48,502 nt of DNA. It comes from Rhodoferax sp. Lineage in GTDB: Bacteria; Pseudomonadota; Gammaproteobacteria; Burkholderiales; Burkholderiaceae_C. The stretch lies in the NCBI RefSeq assembly GCF_030697375.1, contig NZ_JAUYQD010000039.1, forward strand, positions 1-48,502, given 5' to 3'. Of the stretch, positions 7,415 to 17,462 are shown in pieces. The translations under genes and the position numbers were made by a program. Within the stretch, counting starts at the first letter, position 1; each line of letters begins with the position of its first letter. The notes under the pieces were generated by a model. It ran no database searches. It saw only the letters and a program-made list of their open reading frames with translations, and was not told the origin of the DNA.

Positions 7415-10105
7415 TTATATCTCGATATCAGCGCCACCACCCATGAGGGGCTGGCGAGGTTCCACCGCACTTTGTGCTGCAGTCTTTTCAAAATCTATGG
7501 GGTTCGCGGGCACCGTTGCGGAAAAGGCCGCCGTCTTTTCCATCGTTAAATTTCCGCCCACGACATGGGTTTTCAGTGGCGCCACCGTACCTTCAACGAA
7601 TTGCCTCAATACGCCGCGTAAATCTGCCGCGAACTGTTCTCCATCTTGGTACCGTGTTTCCGGTCGCTTGCTCAAAGCACGCCCGACGACATTCGCCAAA
7701 TCCACCGGGAGTTCAGGCCGAATACTACGTACGTTTGCCGCTTCTTCGTTGGCGATTTTATACATCAGTTCGGCCATGGACTCACCACGAAAAGGCAATA
7801 CCCCCGCAAGCATTTGGAACAGCATCACGCCCAAAGAATACAGGTCCGAGCGACCATCCACTTTCTTGCCGGCGAGTTGCTCGGGCGACATGAAACTAGG
7901 CGTCCCCAAGACCAGGCCGGTTTTTGTTTTACTGGAATCCGTGATCCGCGCAATACCAAAGTCGGTTACTTTGACCGTGTCACTTTCCAGCTCATACATG
8001 ATGTTGGCAGGCTTGATATCGCGGTGCACGACATTTTGCTTGTGGGCATAGGCGAGCGCCTCGGCCACACGCGCCACGATACTCAAGACCGTAGACACTG
8101 GAAGCAAATGATCGCCTTTGCAAAACTCGGCAAGGTCGCGCCCCTTGAGAAACTCCATGGCGATGAAGGCAAGATCGTGCTCTTCACCCGCATCAAATAT
8201 GGTGACAATATTTTGATGCTGCAAACGGCCTGCCGTTTCTGCTTCCCGGAAAAAACGCTCCCGCGCATCTGTTAACTCTTCCCCCGCAAATTCCTGGCTC
8301 AGGGCCATGGTTTTGATCGCTACGACACGGCCAATTTTGGGGTCTTTACCCAAGTACACCACTCCCATGGCGCCTTTGCCCAACTCTTTTTCCACCTGGT
8401 ATCGGCCCAGCATGGGCTTCTCAACCGCCCCCCCATCGAGCAGCATGGTGCCGCCAGGATGGCTACTGCCGCCTCCCAACATGACGGTTTCGGAGAGATT
8501 TTTGGCTCGACTAAGTTTGGCTTTGATGTCCTTGTAGTCTTTGTCATAAGCCGCCATGTGCTCGTACACTGCCTCCGCTTTGTTGAACTGGCGTTTGCGC
8601 TCAAAATCCAGCGCCAGACTGTACAGGTTCCCCATGACAGCATCGCCCATAGGCACGCGACGAAAGCGATCAAACGCCATATCGAGTTGGCCTTGCCCCT
8701 GCAAAGCCAACCCCATCATGCGGCTGGTCTCAGCCGACTCTTCATCGGCTTTGACCTTACCTGCTTCGGTCATCAAGAACCGCTTGGTGGTCAAAGCCAA
8801 GTGCCCCAAAGCCAAGGCAGTCGCAGGGAACACCAACTTAAGCCAAATGGATGCAGCAGAAAGCAAGCCAAACTCCACCACCAACAAGGCAATGAAAAAC
8901 GCCAGCGTCACTGTTGCCGCCATGCCTGCTGACAAGCGAGGCAAGGCCACGACGATATACACCGTCACCAACAACAACACCGCCAGAGTTGCCCAGAAGC
9001 CCCAAACCGGCTGAACGATGAAGTGCTCGCTGAGAATACTGGACGTTATGTGCGCAATAGTCTCTGCAGGAGACAACGCAGCATGGCCTGGCACGGGAAA
9101 TTGCACCCCCACGCCAGCAGCGGTGGCTCCGATGATCACAATTTTGTCTGTGTACTTGGCAGTTGGAATTTTGCCCGTGAGCACGTCGTAAAACGAATCC
9201 ACCGCAAAAGCGGGTTTGCCGTCATGCCCTTTGTAAAACTGGGGCAGCATCAAAGCCTCATCATCGGCTTTCACACGCAATTTCCCAATTTGCACAGATT
9301 CGCCCGCATTCAGCCGAACATCCGATGCGGACAAATTGAGACTTTTAAAAGCCGCCAGCAGGGCCATGGAGGGCACTGCCTTGCCATAGTAGTTGACCAA
9401 CAACGGCTCTCTCCGCACTGCGCCATCCACATCTGAAAACTGGTTCAAATGACCAATGCCAGCCGCAACGCTGCCAATGGACTCAATCGGTTGTTGACCA
9501 CGTGTGGCCGAAATCGAAAAACCATTGGCATCTTCCAACGCACTCTTCAGTGCATAGGGCGGCAGCGGATTGTCGGGATTACCCTGCTGCTCCCCCAAGG
9601 TAAAAACCGAAGGAACCAGCACATTGCCTGCCCTTTGCATGCTGGCGGCCAGCACCGCATCGGTGTCGAGGGCCGTTTCCGCTTCAGCAATCAACTTGAC
9701 CACCTGTTCATTGGCCGCAGAGGCATCCGCCGATACACCCAGCGCATCTTTCATCCTGCGAATGAACACCAAACCAGGATCCACCTGCGGCTCGAAAAAG
9801 AAAGCGGTGTGCACGATGGTTTTTGCTTTGGCCGCCGCCAACTGATCGATGAGTTTGGCATGCACGTCGCGTGACCAGGGCCATCGCCCGATATTGGAAA
9901 TACTCTGGTCATCAATGGCGATGACCGCAATCCGGTCCGAAGGCTGCCGCGAAGTACTGGTGCTGGCAAAGTCGTAATACCGGCGCTCCAGCGTTCCGAT
10001 GAAGTCAGTTGCCATGTGCAGCACAATAACCGCCAGCACAATGGCTACCCCCGCGAACCAATCTGCTCGCCAAAAAGGGCTCTTCTTAGATGTTGATTTC
10101 GCCAC
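7415..10105 (-). CDS. CHASE2-domain transmembrane Ser/Thr protein kinase
   Basis: Hanks-type kinase of 896 aa with a sensor at the N-terminus. Residues 18-35 are a membrane anchor, about 40-360 a periplasmic CHASE2 domain, and about 365-438 hold three membrane helices. A TPR-like helical linker (about 455-535) precedes the kinase domain (569-835). Gly-loop GKGAMGVV is at 576-583, Lys598 in VAIK, Glu621 in the C-helix, HRDIKPAN at 694-701 with catalytic Asp696, DFG at 715-717, and SPE in place of APE at 740-742. The C-tail repeats an EKTAA motif (Thr858, Thr875), and ETVML lies before the domain; these are candidate phosphosites for the FHA partner. It is the first gene of the cluster; a palindrome at 10138-10154 lies just upstream. 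Confidence 0.94.
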   Translation of the reverse strand: MAKSTSKKSPFWRADWFAGVAIVLAVIVLHMATDFIGTLERRYYDFASTSTSRQPSDRIAVIAIDDQSISNIGRWPWSRDVHAKLIDQLAAAKAKTIVHTAFFFEPQVDPGLVFIRRMKDALGVSADASAANEQVVKLIAEAETALDTDAVLAASMQRAGNVLVPSVFTLGEQQGNPDNPLPPYALKSALEDANGFSISATRGQQPIESIGSVAAGIGHLNQFSDVDGAVRREPLLVNYYGKAVPSMALLAAFKSLNLSASDVRLNAGESVQIGKLRVKADDEALMLPQFYKGHDGKPAFAVDSFYDVLTGKIPTAKYTDKIVIIGATAAGVGVQFPVPGHAALSPAETIAHITSSILSEHFIVQPVWGFWATLAVLLLVTVYIVVALPRLSAGMAATVTLAFFIALLVVEFGLLSAASIWLKLVFPATALALGHLALTTKRFLMTEAGKVKADEESAETSRMMGLALQGQGQLDMAFDRFRRVPMGDAVMGNLYSLALDFERKRQFNKAEAVYEHMAAYDKDYKDIKAKLSRAKNLSETVMLGGGSSHPGGTMLLDGGAVEKPMLGRYQVEKELGKGAMGVVYLGKDPKIGRVVAIKTMALSQEFAGEELTDARERFFREAETAGRLQHQNIVTIFDAGEEHDLAFIAMEFLKGRDLAEFCKGDHLLPVSTVLSIVARVAEALAYAHKQNVVHRDIKPANIMYELESDTVKVTDFGIARITDSSKTKTGLVLGTPSFMSPEQLAGKKVDGRSDLYSLGVMLFQMLAGVLPFRGESMAELMYKIANEEAANVRSIRPELPVDLANVVGRALSKRPETRYQDGEQFAADLRGVLRQFVEGTVAPLKTHVVGGNLTMEKTAAFSATVPANPIDFEKTAAQSAVEPRQPLMGGGADIEI

Positions 10106-10137
10106 TAGCCACCTCTGCCCCGTGTTGGGCTGCCCTT

Positions 10138-10154
10138 GGTCAGTACGACTGACC
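10138..10154. promoter_or_regulatory. Palindrome upstream of the CHASE2 kinase gene
   Basis: GGTCAGT-ACG-ACTGACC is a perfect 7-bp inverted repeat 33 bases upstream of the kinase start. On the minus strand it directly follows TATTAT (10156-10161), which could be a -10 box, so it would lie at or just after the transcript start. It could be an operator or a 5' hairpin. The rest of the 205-base gap to terC shows no gene. Confidence 0.45.
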
Positions 10155-10310
10155 CATAATAATTCCCGACCAAAGATCGAGGCAAGACACTACGTTAGCA
10201 GACGAATTCGTTGCCGACAAGGGCCTTCTTCACGTATCCCTGTGGTTTTTTGACCAATGGCGTCCAGAGCTGCCCAAGGGGTGAGGCGTCCCCCTTGCAG
10301 AAACGCCTTC

Positions 10311-11009
10311 TCACTGGAGCTTTTGTTCGCGCCGTTTCAGGGCCGTCCCTACGAGAAAGACCACCATGGCTCCGACCACGCCCCACCCATAATTCCACAC
10401 CGGGTTTTGCGGGATGAGCTCAAGCAAAGCCGGGTCGCTGTGCGCCATGGTGCCTGCAATCCACCCCAGTAACATGCCGCCTGCCGTGATGATCAATGGA
10501 AATCGATCCATCAGCTTCAGCACCAGTTGGCTTCCAGAAATGATGATGGGGATGCTAACCAAAAGGCCAAAGATGACCAGGGGCAATTGGTGCTGACCAC
10601 CAGCACCTGTCGCCGCGCCAGCAATGGCAATAACGTTGTCAATGCTCATCACAAGATCCGCCACGATTACCGTCTTGACCGCAGACCACAGCTTGTCGCT
10701 GCCCTTGACATCGGCATGCTCACCCTCCCCCTCGGGCACCAACAGCTTGACGCCGATCCACAACAAAAGGGCTGCACCAACCAGTTTCAGATATGGCACC
10801 TGCAACAGCGTCAACGCAAAAGCAATAAGGATGACACGCAGTACGATTGCGCCGGCGGTCCCCCACAAAATACCCTTGGTGCGCAGATTCGCTGGCAACT
10901 GGCGGCAAGCCAATGCGATCACGACAGCATTGTCACCACCCAGCAAAATATCAATCATGATGATTTGCCCAACAGCGATCCAAAAATGGGCAGTGAGGAA
11001 TTCTTCCAC
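10311..11009 (-). CDS. TerC-family integral membrane protein (YjbE type)
   Basis: Polytopic membrane protein of 232 aa with about seven hydrophobic segments. The two family signatures are present: DILLGGDNAVVIALA near residue 20 and LVMSIDNVIAIAGAA near the middle, each with the conserved Asp-Asn pair in a helix. TerC proteins are linked to metal export, including Mn2+, and to loading exported metalloenzymes. The start codon is GTG at 11009; the hydrophobic N-terminus (EEFLTAHFWIAVGQ) fits the family start. It lies downstream of sucCD on the same strand but beyond a strong hairpin terminator, so it probably has its own promoter. I saw no yybP-ykoY manganese riboswitch in the 113 bases upstream. 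Confidence 0.88.
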   Translation of the reverse strand: MEEFLTAHFWIAVGQIIMIDILLGGDNAVVIALACRQLPANLRTKGILWGTAGAIVLRVILIAFALTLLQVPYLKLVGAALLLWIGVKLLVPEGEGEHADVKGSDKLWSAVKTVIVADLVMSIDNVIAIAGAATGAGGQHQLPLVIFGLLVSIPIIISGSQLVLKLMDRFPLIITAGGMLLGWIAGTMAHSDPALLELIPQNPVWNYGWGVVGAMVVFLVGTALKRREQKLQ

Positions 11010-11050
11010 GGTATTCTTTCTCTATTGATGCCCAAGGCACACAAACAACA

Positions 11051-11109
11051 AAGCCGGATTGTCCCTCAGGAAATCCGGCTTGGTATTTTAGACAGCCGCA
11101 TTAAGCGGC
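11051..11109 (-). terminator. Tandem hairpins after sucD
   Basis: A 10-bp inverted repeat pairs 11051-11060 with 11072-11081 (AAGCCGGATT/AATCCGGCTT). On the minus strand it is followed by the T-rich TGTTGTTTGT. A smaller hairpin, GCCGC-ATTAA-GCGGC (11095-11109), lies between it and the sucD stop. This is consistent with rho-independent termination of sucCD. Confidence 0.7.
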
Positions 11110-11122
11110 CACATTTCGCAAA

Positions 11123-12016
11123 TTACAGCATCGCCTTCAAAAGCTTGGCCATTTCAGATGGATTGCGCGTGATCTTGAAACCGCACTCTTCCATCACCGC
11201 CAGCTTGGCATCCGCCGTGTCGGCGCCGCCGGAGATCAGAGCACCAGCATGGCCCATGCGCTTGCCGGCAGGTGCAGTGACACCCGCAATGAAACCAACA
11301 ATGGGTTTCTTCATGTTGAGCTTGCACCAGCGGGCGGCTTCGGCCTCGTCCGGTCCGCCGATTTCGCCAATCATGATGACGGCATCGGTATCAGGGTCAT
11401 CATTGAAGGCACGCATGATGTCAATGTGCTTCAGACCATTGATGGGGTCACCACCAATACCAACCGCACTCGACTGGCCCAGACCGATTTCGGTCAACTG
11501 CGCAACGGCTTCGTAAGTCAAGGTACCGGAGCGGCTCACCACGCCAATACGGCCTTTGCGGTGGATGTGACCGGGCATGATGCCGATCTTGATTTCGTCG
11601 GGCGTAATCAGACCAGGGCAGTTGGGGCCCAACAGCAAAGTCTTCTTGCCACCGGCGGCTTCTTTGGCGCGCATTTTGTTGCGCACTTCCAGCATGTCCT
11701 TGACCGGAATGCCTTCGGTAATACAGATCGCCAAGTCCAGGTCCGCTTCCACGGCTTCCCAGATGGCGGCGGCTGCGCCTGCTGGAGGCACATAGATAAC
11801 GGATACGGTGGAGCCGGTTTGAGCGGCAGCCTCTTTCACCGAAGCGAAAATGGGGATACCAAAAATGGATTCGCCCGCCTTCTTGGGGTTCACACCCGCT
11901 GCGAAGCATTCTTTACCGTTGGCGTATTCCTGGCATTTTTCAGTGTGGAACTGGCCGGTCTTGCCGGTGATGCCTTGGGTGATGACTTTGGTGTCTTTAT
12001 TGATGAGGATCGACAT
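11123..12016 (-). CDS. sucD: Succinyl-CoA synthetase, alpha subunit
   Basis: Alpha subunit of the TCA-cycle enzyme that converts succinyl-CoA to succinate with nucleoside triphosphate formation. The 297-aa protein has the N-terminal CoA-binding Rossmann domain ([14 protein letters not shown] near residues 13-26, LGPNCPGLI mid-protein). The phosphorylated active-site His lies in [14 protein letters not shown]. Length and start ([12 protein letters not shown]) match the family. It follows sucC by 70 bases on the same strand, the usual sucC-sucD order. Confidence 0.97.
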   Translation of the reverse strand: MSILINKDTKVITQGITGKTGQFHTEKCQEYANGKECFAAGVNPKKAGESIFGIPIFASVKEAAAQTGSTVSVIYVPPAGAAAAIWEAVEADLDLAICITEGIPVKDMLEVRNKMRAKEAAGGKKTLLLGPNCPGLITPDEIKIGIMPGHIHRKGRIGVVSRSGTLTYEAVAQLTEIGLGQSSAVGIGGDPINGLKHIDIMRAFNDDPDTDAVIMIGEIGGPDEAEAARWCKLNMKKPIVGFIAGVTAPAGKRMGHAGALISGGADTADAKLAVMEECGFKITRNPSEMAKLLKAML

Positions 12017-12086
12017 GGTTCTTCCTAGTCAGTTGGGGACAGAGCTGGCTCGACTATCGCGTAGCTGCGGTCTGTCCCGCAAAGTT

Positions 12087-13256
<1,170 letters not shown>

Positions 13257-13439
13257 GAGGGCTCTCTCAGGAAATGACAATTATCACCATGCTGCATTCG
13301 CAAATCGCTACGCAGATGGCACTGGGCACAGCAAACAGGAAATGTATCATGCTGCAACGCACAAATCTTGTACTTGCCTTACAGTTGCCTGGAAGACGCC
13401 CGATGGCGGCTTCCTTTACCTGTGAAATCCGCACCTTTT

Positions 13440-14375
13440 ATGAAGAAAATATTTATCGATGGCGAGGCCGGTACCACGGGCTTGCAGATCCGTGAACGCT
13501 TGCAAACCCTGCCTGGCGTGCAGGTTCTGAGCATTGATGCCGCCCTGCGCAAGGACGCCAACGCCAAGCGCGCCCTGATGGCGCAAGCCGATCTGGTGAT
13601 TCTGTGCCTGCACGACGATGCTGCCGTCGAATCGGTCGCCATGGTGGACGCCATCGAACGCGACACCGGACGCCCCGGGCCCCGCATCATTGATGCTTCG
13701 ACCGCCCACCGCACCGCGCCGGGCTGGGTCTACGGGTTTCCAGAGCTGGCGGCGACCCAGCGTGACGCCGTGGCGCAAGCCCGCCGGGTGGCCAACCCTG
13801 GCTGCTACGCCACGGGTGCTATTGCGCTGATCCGTCCCCTGGTCGATGCCGGGCTGTTGCCGGCCGATTTCCCGGTGTGTTTGCCGGCGATCAGCGGCTA
13901 TTCCGGCGGTGGTCGGCCCATGATCGAGGCCTACGAGCAAGGCACGGCGCCCCCGATGGAGCTGTACGGCCTGGGCCTGAAACACAAACACATCCCAGAG
14001 ATCATGTGTTACACCGGGCTGACCCGGCGCCCCTTGTTTGTGCCCTCGGTGGGCAACTTTGCGCAAGGCATGCTGGTGCAATTGCCGCTGCACCTGGACC
14101 TGTTGCCCAACCGCCCCAGCGCGCAAGACCTGCATGCCGCACTCGCGCAGCACTACCAAGGCAGCGAATGGGTCAGTGTAGAACCCGCCACGCCAGACCA
14201 GAAACTCGACGCCGTAGCCTTGGCCAACACCAACAAAATGGAACTGCGGGTTTTTGCCAATGATGCGGGCAAAGACCGCTTCGCCCATGCGGTGCTGGTG
14301 GCCCGGTTGGACAACCTGGGCAAAGGCGCCAGCGGCGCAGCCGTGCAAAACCTTAGGTTGATGCTCGATTTGTAA
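13440..14375 (+). CDS. argC: N-acetyl-gamma-glutamyl-phosphate reductase (short, type 2 form)
   Basis: NADPH-dependent reductase of arginine biosynthesis that turns N-acetylglutamyl phosphate into the semialdehyde. The 311-aa protein begins [14 protein letters not shown], with the nucleotide-binding glycines. ANPGCYATG carries the catalytic Cys, GYSGGG and KHKHIPE are conserved substrate-site segments, and IDASTAHR is typical. The short length and the spacing mark the type 2 ArgC subfamily. The ATG at 13440 was chosen by homology; an earlier in-frame start would add 24 residues without family features. Its stop lies one base from the end of convergent recX. Confidence 0.93.
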   Translation: MKKIFIDGEAGTTGLQIRERLQTLPGVQVLSIDAALRKDANAKRALMAQADLVILCLHDDAAVESVAMVDAIERDTGRPGPRIIDASTAHRTAPGWVYGFPELAATQRDAVAQARRVANPGCYATGAIALIRPLVDAGLLPADFPVCLPAISGYSGGGRPMIEAYEQGTAPPMELYGLGLKHKHIPEIMCYTGLTRRPLFVPSVGNFAQGMLVQLPLHLDLLPNRPSAQDLHAALAQHYQGSEWVSVEPATPDQKLDAVALANTNKMELRVFANDAGKDRFAHAVLVARLDNLGKGASGAAVQNLRLMLDL

Positions 14376-14376
14376 A

Positions 14377-14826
14377 TTAGCCCTCGTCCGTGTCCGACAG
14401 CACTTTGTGGATGGCGTCCCCGCCGAAGCCCCGGCTGGCCAGAAAACGCATTTGCTTGGCGCGCTCTGCGCCATCTGCGGGGGGGGCGCCAAATTTTTTG
14501 CGCCAGACCTCGCGCGCCCGGTCCACTTCGGTGGAACGCAATTGTTCCACGGCCTGCGCCACCGCTTCGGGCTCCAGCCCCTTGCTCTGCAACTCCTGGC
14601 GGATACGGGCCGTTCCCAGCTTGGCCGCACGGCGGTGAATGACCGACTCCAGCACCCGCTGCGCACTGATAAAACCTTTGGCCTGGAGTTCGTTCAGCAC
14701 GCTTTCCAGGCTGCCGGGCGCCTCCTCGAAGGCTTGCAGGCGCCGCTCCAGCTCGGCGCGCGAATACTCGCGCGCACTGAGCAGGCGCAGGGCCCGGCCT
14801 TTGAGCGTTAAAGCCACGGTTGCCAT
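14377..14826 (-). CDS. recX: RecA regulator RecX
   Basis: Small helical protein (149 aa) that caps RecA filaments and limits recombinase activity. It shows the tandem three-helix repeats of RecX: LLSAREYSRAELERRL, then LNELQAKGFISAQR, RIRQELQSKGLE and MRFLASRGFGGDAIHKVL. The gene follows recA on the same strand with a 69-base gap largely filled by an interspersed repeat, and is probably co-transcribed and SOS-controlled with it. It is convergent with argC, the two stops being one base apart. Confidence 0.93.
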   Translation of the reverse strand: MATVALTLKGRALRLLSAREYSRAELERRLQAFEEAPGSLESVLNELQAKGFISAQRVLESVIHRRAAKLGTARIRQELQSKGLEPEAVAQAVEQLRSTEVDRAREVWRKKFGAPPADGAERAKQMRFLASRGFGGDAIHKVLSDTDEG

Positions 14827-14850
14827 CAGGCAAGGCCCCGCATCAGCTCA

Positions 14851-14896
14851 GCTTTTGCTATAAATTTCATAGCTACTTGCGCACTGTCTACGGGCT
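14851..14896 (+). repeat. Interspersed repeat family 1, copy A (recA-recX gap)
   Basis: GCTATAAATTTCATAGCTAC then TTGCGCACTGTCTACGGGC. The same pattern (GCTA, A/T tract, TAGCTG, YTGCGC, CTACGGGC) recurs at 23545, 26481 and 40393. The right end touches the recA stop codon (14896-14898), and the copy fills most of the recA-recX gap. It resembles a short repeat I associate with Comamonadaceae genomes. Confidence 0.75.
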
Positions 14897-15984
14897 TATT
14901 CGGCTTTTTCAGTCTTCTTTGCAGCGCCCTTGGCCTTGGCAGCGGCGTCCACCGTCAGCAAGGGAATACCCAGCGACTCGCGCACCTTGTTTTCGATCTC
15001 GATGGAGAGGTCCGGGTTTTCACGCAAAAATTCACGGGAGTTGTCCCGGCCTTGTCCGATTTTTTCGCCTTTGTAGGCATACCAGGCCCCGGACTTCTCA
15101 ATGATGTGGGCGGCCACACCCATGTCGATGATCTCGCCGTGGCGGCTGATACCTTCGCCAAACAAAATGTCGAATTCCGCCGTTTTGAACGGGGGCGAGA
15201 CCTTGTTCTTCACCACCTTGACCTTGGTCTCGTTGCCAATCGCTTCGTCACCCTTTTTGATGGTGCCGGTACGGCGGATGTCCAGCCGCACCGAGGCGTA
15301 GAACTTCAGCGCATTGCCGCCGGTGGTGGTCTCGGGGCTACCGAACATCACGCCAATCTTCATACGGATCTGGTTGATGAAGATCACCATGCAGTTGGTC
15401 TTCTTGATGTGGGCGGTGAGTTTGCGCAGGGCCTGGCTCATCAGGCGCGCTTGCAGGCCGGGCAGTGAGTCGCCCATTTCGCCTTCCAGCTCGGCCTTGG
15501 GGGTCAGTGCCGCCACCGAATCCACCACGATCAGGTCCACGGCGCCGGAGCGCACCAGGCTGTCCACAATTTCCAGCGCCTGCTCGCCGGTGTCGGGCTG
15601 GCTAATCAACAAATCCTGCAGGTTGACACCCAGGTTTTGGGCGTATTGGATGTCCAGCGCGTGCTCGGCGTCAATGAAGGCGCACTGGCCACCGGTTTTT
15701 TGCATTTCGGCGATCACCTGCAAAGTCAGCGTGGTCTTGCCCGAGGACTCGGGGCCGTAGATCTCGACCACCCGGCCACGCGGCAAACCACCGACGCCCA
15801 GGGCGATGTCCAGCCCCAGCGACCCGGTGGAAACCACCTGGATGTCCTCGATCACCTCACCCTCGCCCAGGCGCATGATGGTGCCCTTGCCGAACTGCTT
15901 TTCAATTTGCGCCAGCGCCACTTGCAGGGCTTTGGCTTTTTCGGTGTTCACAGCGAGGGTGGGGGCTTTGACGGGTGCGTCCAT
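14896..15984 (-). CDS. recA: Recombinase RecA
   Basis: ATP-dependent strand-exchange protein of homologous recombination and inducer of LexA self-cleavage (362 aa). Walker [10 protein letters not shown] is at 77-85. Conserved loops follow: [50 protein letters not shown], with the usual acidic/Lys-rich tail ending KTEKAE. The start [10 protein letters not shown] is preceded by AAAGGAGAA. A LexA-like box lies 45-60 bases upstream. recX is next on the same strand. The divergent neighbour is a MarR regulator. Confidence 0.98.
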   Translation of the reverse strand: MDAPVKAPTLAVNTEKAKALQVALAQIEKQFGKGTIMRLGEGEVIEDIQVVSTGSLGLDIALGVGGLPRGRVVEIYGPESSGKTTLTLQVIAEMQKTGGQCAFIDAEHALDIQYAQNLGVNLQDLLISQPDTGEQALEIVDSLVRSGAVDLIVVDSVAALTPKAELEGEMGDSLPGLQARLMSQALRKLTAHIKKTNCMVIFINQIRMKIGVMFGSPETTTGGNALKFYASVRLDIRRTGTIKKGDEAIGNETKVKVVKNKVSPPFKTAEFDILFGEGISRHGEIIDMGVAAHIIEKSGAWYAYKGEKIGQGRDNSREFLRENPDLSIEIENKVRESLGIPLLTVDAAAKAKGAAKKTEKAE

Positions 15985-16028
15985 GAAAAATTCTCCTTTA
16001 AAAGCAGCGGGTTAGTGCAAAACAGCAT

Positions 16029-16044
16029 CTGGTTTTAACAACAG
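16029..16044 (-). promoter_or_regulatory. Candidate LexA (SOS) box of recA
   Basis: On the minus strand CTGTTGTTAAAACCAG matches the consensus CTGT-N8-ACAG with one mismatch (CCAG). Its AT-rich centre and its position 45-60 bases before the recA start are as expected for an SOS operator. Confidence 0.7.
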
Positions 16045-16128
16045 GCTGGATGCTTGAACAGTAGTTTAATTCAGATCATTGAAATTGGTAAATCTATTTT
16101 TTAGTCAGTTTGCATTACTATTTACACC

Positions 16129-16611
16129 ATGCCGAACACCCTCCTTTCTACCCCGACCGCGTGGCAACAAACCCATCTGGGCCACTGGTTGCGGCTGGCC
16201 CTGGAGCGTTTTGACGCCCATGTGATGGCGCTGATGAGCCACCACCCCGCGGTCCCCCTGGGGCTGGCCCATCTGGCCGCGCGGGGGCAGATCAGCGCCG
16301 CCCATATCCACATCACCCGCCACCTACCCCAAGAGGGTGCCCGGCTGACCGATCTGGCCCAGCGTGCCGGCATGAGCAAACAAGCCATGGGCACCCTGGT
16401 CAACCAGTGCGAGGCCTGGGGCATGGTGGTGCGCGACACCGACCCCAGCGACGCGCGCGCGCGCCAGGTGCGCTTCACCAGCACCGGCCTCGCCTGGCTG
16501 CTGGCCTACCAGGAATCCGTGGCCCAGGCTGAGGCCGAACTGCGCGGCGCCGTGGGCTCGGAGGTCGCCACCGTGATCGCCCTGGGTCTGGAGGCCTACA
16601 GCGGGCAATAA
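16129..16611 (+). CDS. MarR-family transcriptional regulator
   Basis: A 160-aa winged-helix protein. The helix-turn-helix covers about residues 68-100 (ARLTDLAQRAGMSKQAMGTL then VNQCEAWGMVVR). The wing has DTDPSDARARQVRFTSTG, the standard MarR motif with the conserved Asp-Arg. Flanking helices would form the dimer interface. The ATG at 16129 is preceded by an AT-rich, promoter-like stretch (16060-16128) shared with divergent recA. The ligand and targets are unknown; no enzyme or efflux gene is adjacent on its downstream side. Confidence 0.85.
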   Translation: MPNTLLSTPTAWQQTHLGHWLRLALERFDAHVMALMSHHPAVPLGLAHLAARGQISAAHIHITRHLPQEGARLTDLAQRAGMSKQAMGTLVNQCEAWGMVVRDTDPSDARARQVRFTSTGLAWLLAYQESVAQAEAELRGAVGSEVATVIALGLEAYSGQ

Positions 16612-16702
16612 AACCCACAAGCGCAGTACGTGTAAATTAGTGGAGCGCGCCTAGAATGTGCACAGCTGCGGAAACGCTGCGCGACCAACACAAGGAGACA
16701 AA

Positions 16703-17377
16703 ATGCGGATCTTGATTGCCGAAGACGACCAAGTGCTGGCCGACGGGCTGCTGCGTGCGCTACGCGGAGCGGGTGCCGCCGTAGACCATGTGGCCAGCGG
16801 CAGCGAAGCCGACGCGGCCTTGATGACCAACACCGAATTCGACCTGCTGATTCTCGACCTGGGCCTGCCCAAAATGCACGGTCTGGAGGTGCTCAAGAAA
16901 CTGCGGGGGCGTGGCTCCTCCTTGCCGGTGCTGATCCTGACTGCCGCGGACAGCGTGGACGAACGCGTCAAAGGGCTGGACTATGGCGCCGACGACTACA
17001 TGGCCAAACCCTTCAGCCTGCAGGAACTCGAAGCCCGTGTGCGCGCCCTGGTGCGCCGCGGCATGGGTGCCACCAGCAGCAGCATCAAACACGGCCCCCT
17101 GGTGTACGACCAGGCCGGACGGGTCGCCACCATCGACGGCAAGATGGTGGAACTGTCGGCGCGTGAACTGGGCCTGCTGGAAGTGTTGCTGCAGCGCGCC
17201 GGGCGCCTGGTCAGCAAAGACCAGTTGGTGGAACGGCTGTGCGAGTGGGGCGAAGAGGTGAGCAACAACGCTATCGAGGTCTACATCCACCGGCTGCGCA
17301 AGAAGATTGAAAAAGGCCCGATCCGCATTGCCACCGTGCGGGGCCTGGGCTACTGCCTGGAAAAGATCCCAGGCTGA
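16703..17377 (+). CDS. OmpR-family response regulator (TctD/QseB-like)
   Basis: Two-component DNA-binding regulator (224 aa). The receiver domain has the acidic pair in IAEDDQ, phosphorylated Asp in LLILDLGLP (about residue 51), Thr/Ala in LTAADS, and Lys in MAKPFS. The C-terminal winged helix includes the ELSARELGLLEVLLQRAGR block and NAIEVYIHRLRKKI. I chose the ATG at 16703 because AAGGAG lies 5 bases upstream at 16692-16697 and MRILIAEDD is the family start. The cognate kinase gene follows after an 85-base gap filled by a GC-rich repeat. Confidence 0.93.
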   Translation: MRILIAEDDQVLADGLLRALRGAGAAVDHVASGSEADAALMTNTEFDLLILDLGLPKMHGLEVLKKLRGRGSSLPVLILTAADSVDERVKGLDYGADDYMAKPFSLQELEARVRALVRRGMGATSSSIKHGPLVYDQAGRVATIDGKMVELSARELGLLEVLLQRAGRLVSKDQLVERLCEWGEEVSNNAIEVYIHRLRKKIEKGPIRIATVRGLGYCLEKIPG

Positions 17378-17383
17378 GTATGG

Positions 17384-17460
17384 CCCCCACGCTCCCTCAC
17401 TGCGTGTGGTCGCTGCCCCCCGAGGGGGCCATCGCGCCTTGGGGCGGCCCGGCGGCGTTC
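17384..17460 (+). repeat. GC-rich interspersed element between response regulator and kinase
   Basis: The gap between the two genes contains CCCCCACGCTCCCTCACTGC and a hairpin GCCCCC-CGA-GGGGGC (17415-17429), followed by CCTTGGGGCGGCCCGGCGGC. It resembles GC-rich short elements I associate with Comamonadaceae genomes. It ends three bases before the GTG chosen as the kinase start, so it supplies the translation initiation region and could reduce read-through. Confidence 0.6.
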
Positions 17461-17462
17461 AA

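Noticed and set aside
5899..10105. Kinase-phosphatase-FHA genes as part of a type VI secretion locus
   Set aside because: No tss structural genes occur in the window; the neighbours are a cyclase and a pilus-type ATPase.
10275..10297. CAAGGGG...CCCCTTG inverted repeat after terC as a terminator
   Set aside because: No T-run follows on the terC strand; may be chance pairing in GC-rich sequence.
10900..11050. Manganese (yybP-ykoY) riboswitch before terC
   Set aside because: Such riboswitches can precede Mn exporters, but the region holds only the sucD terminator and short spacer.
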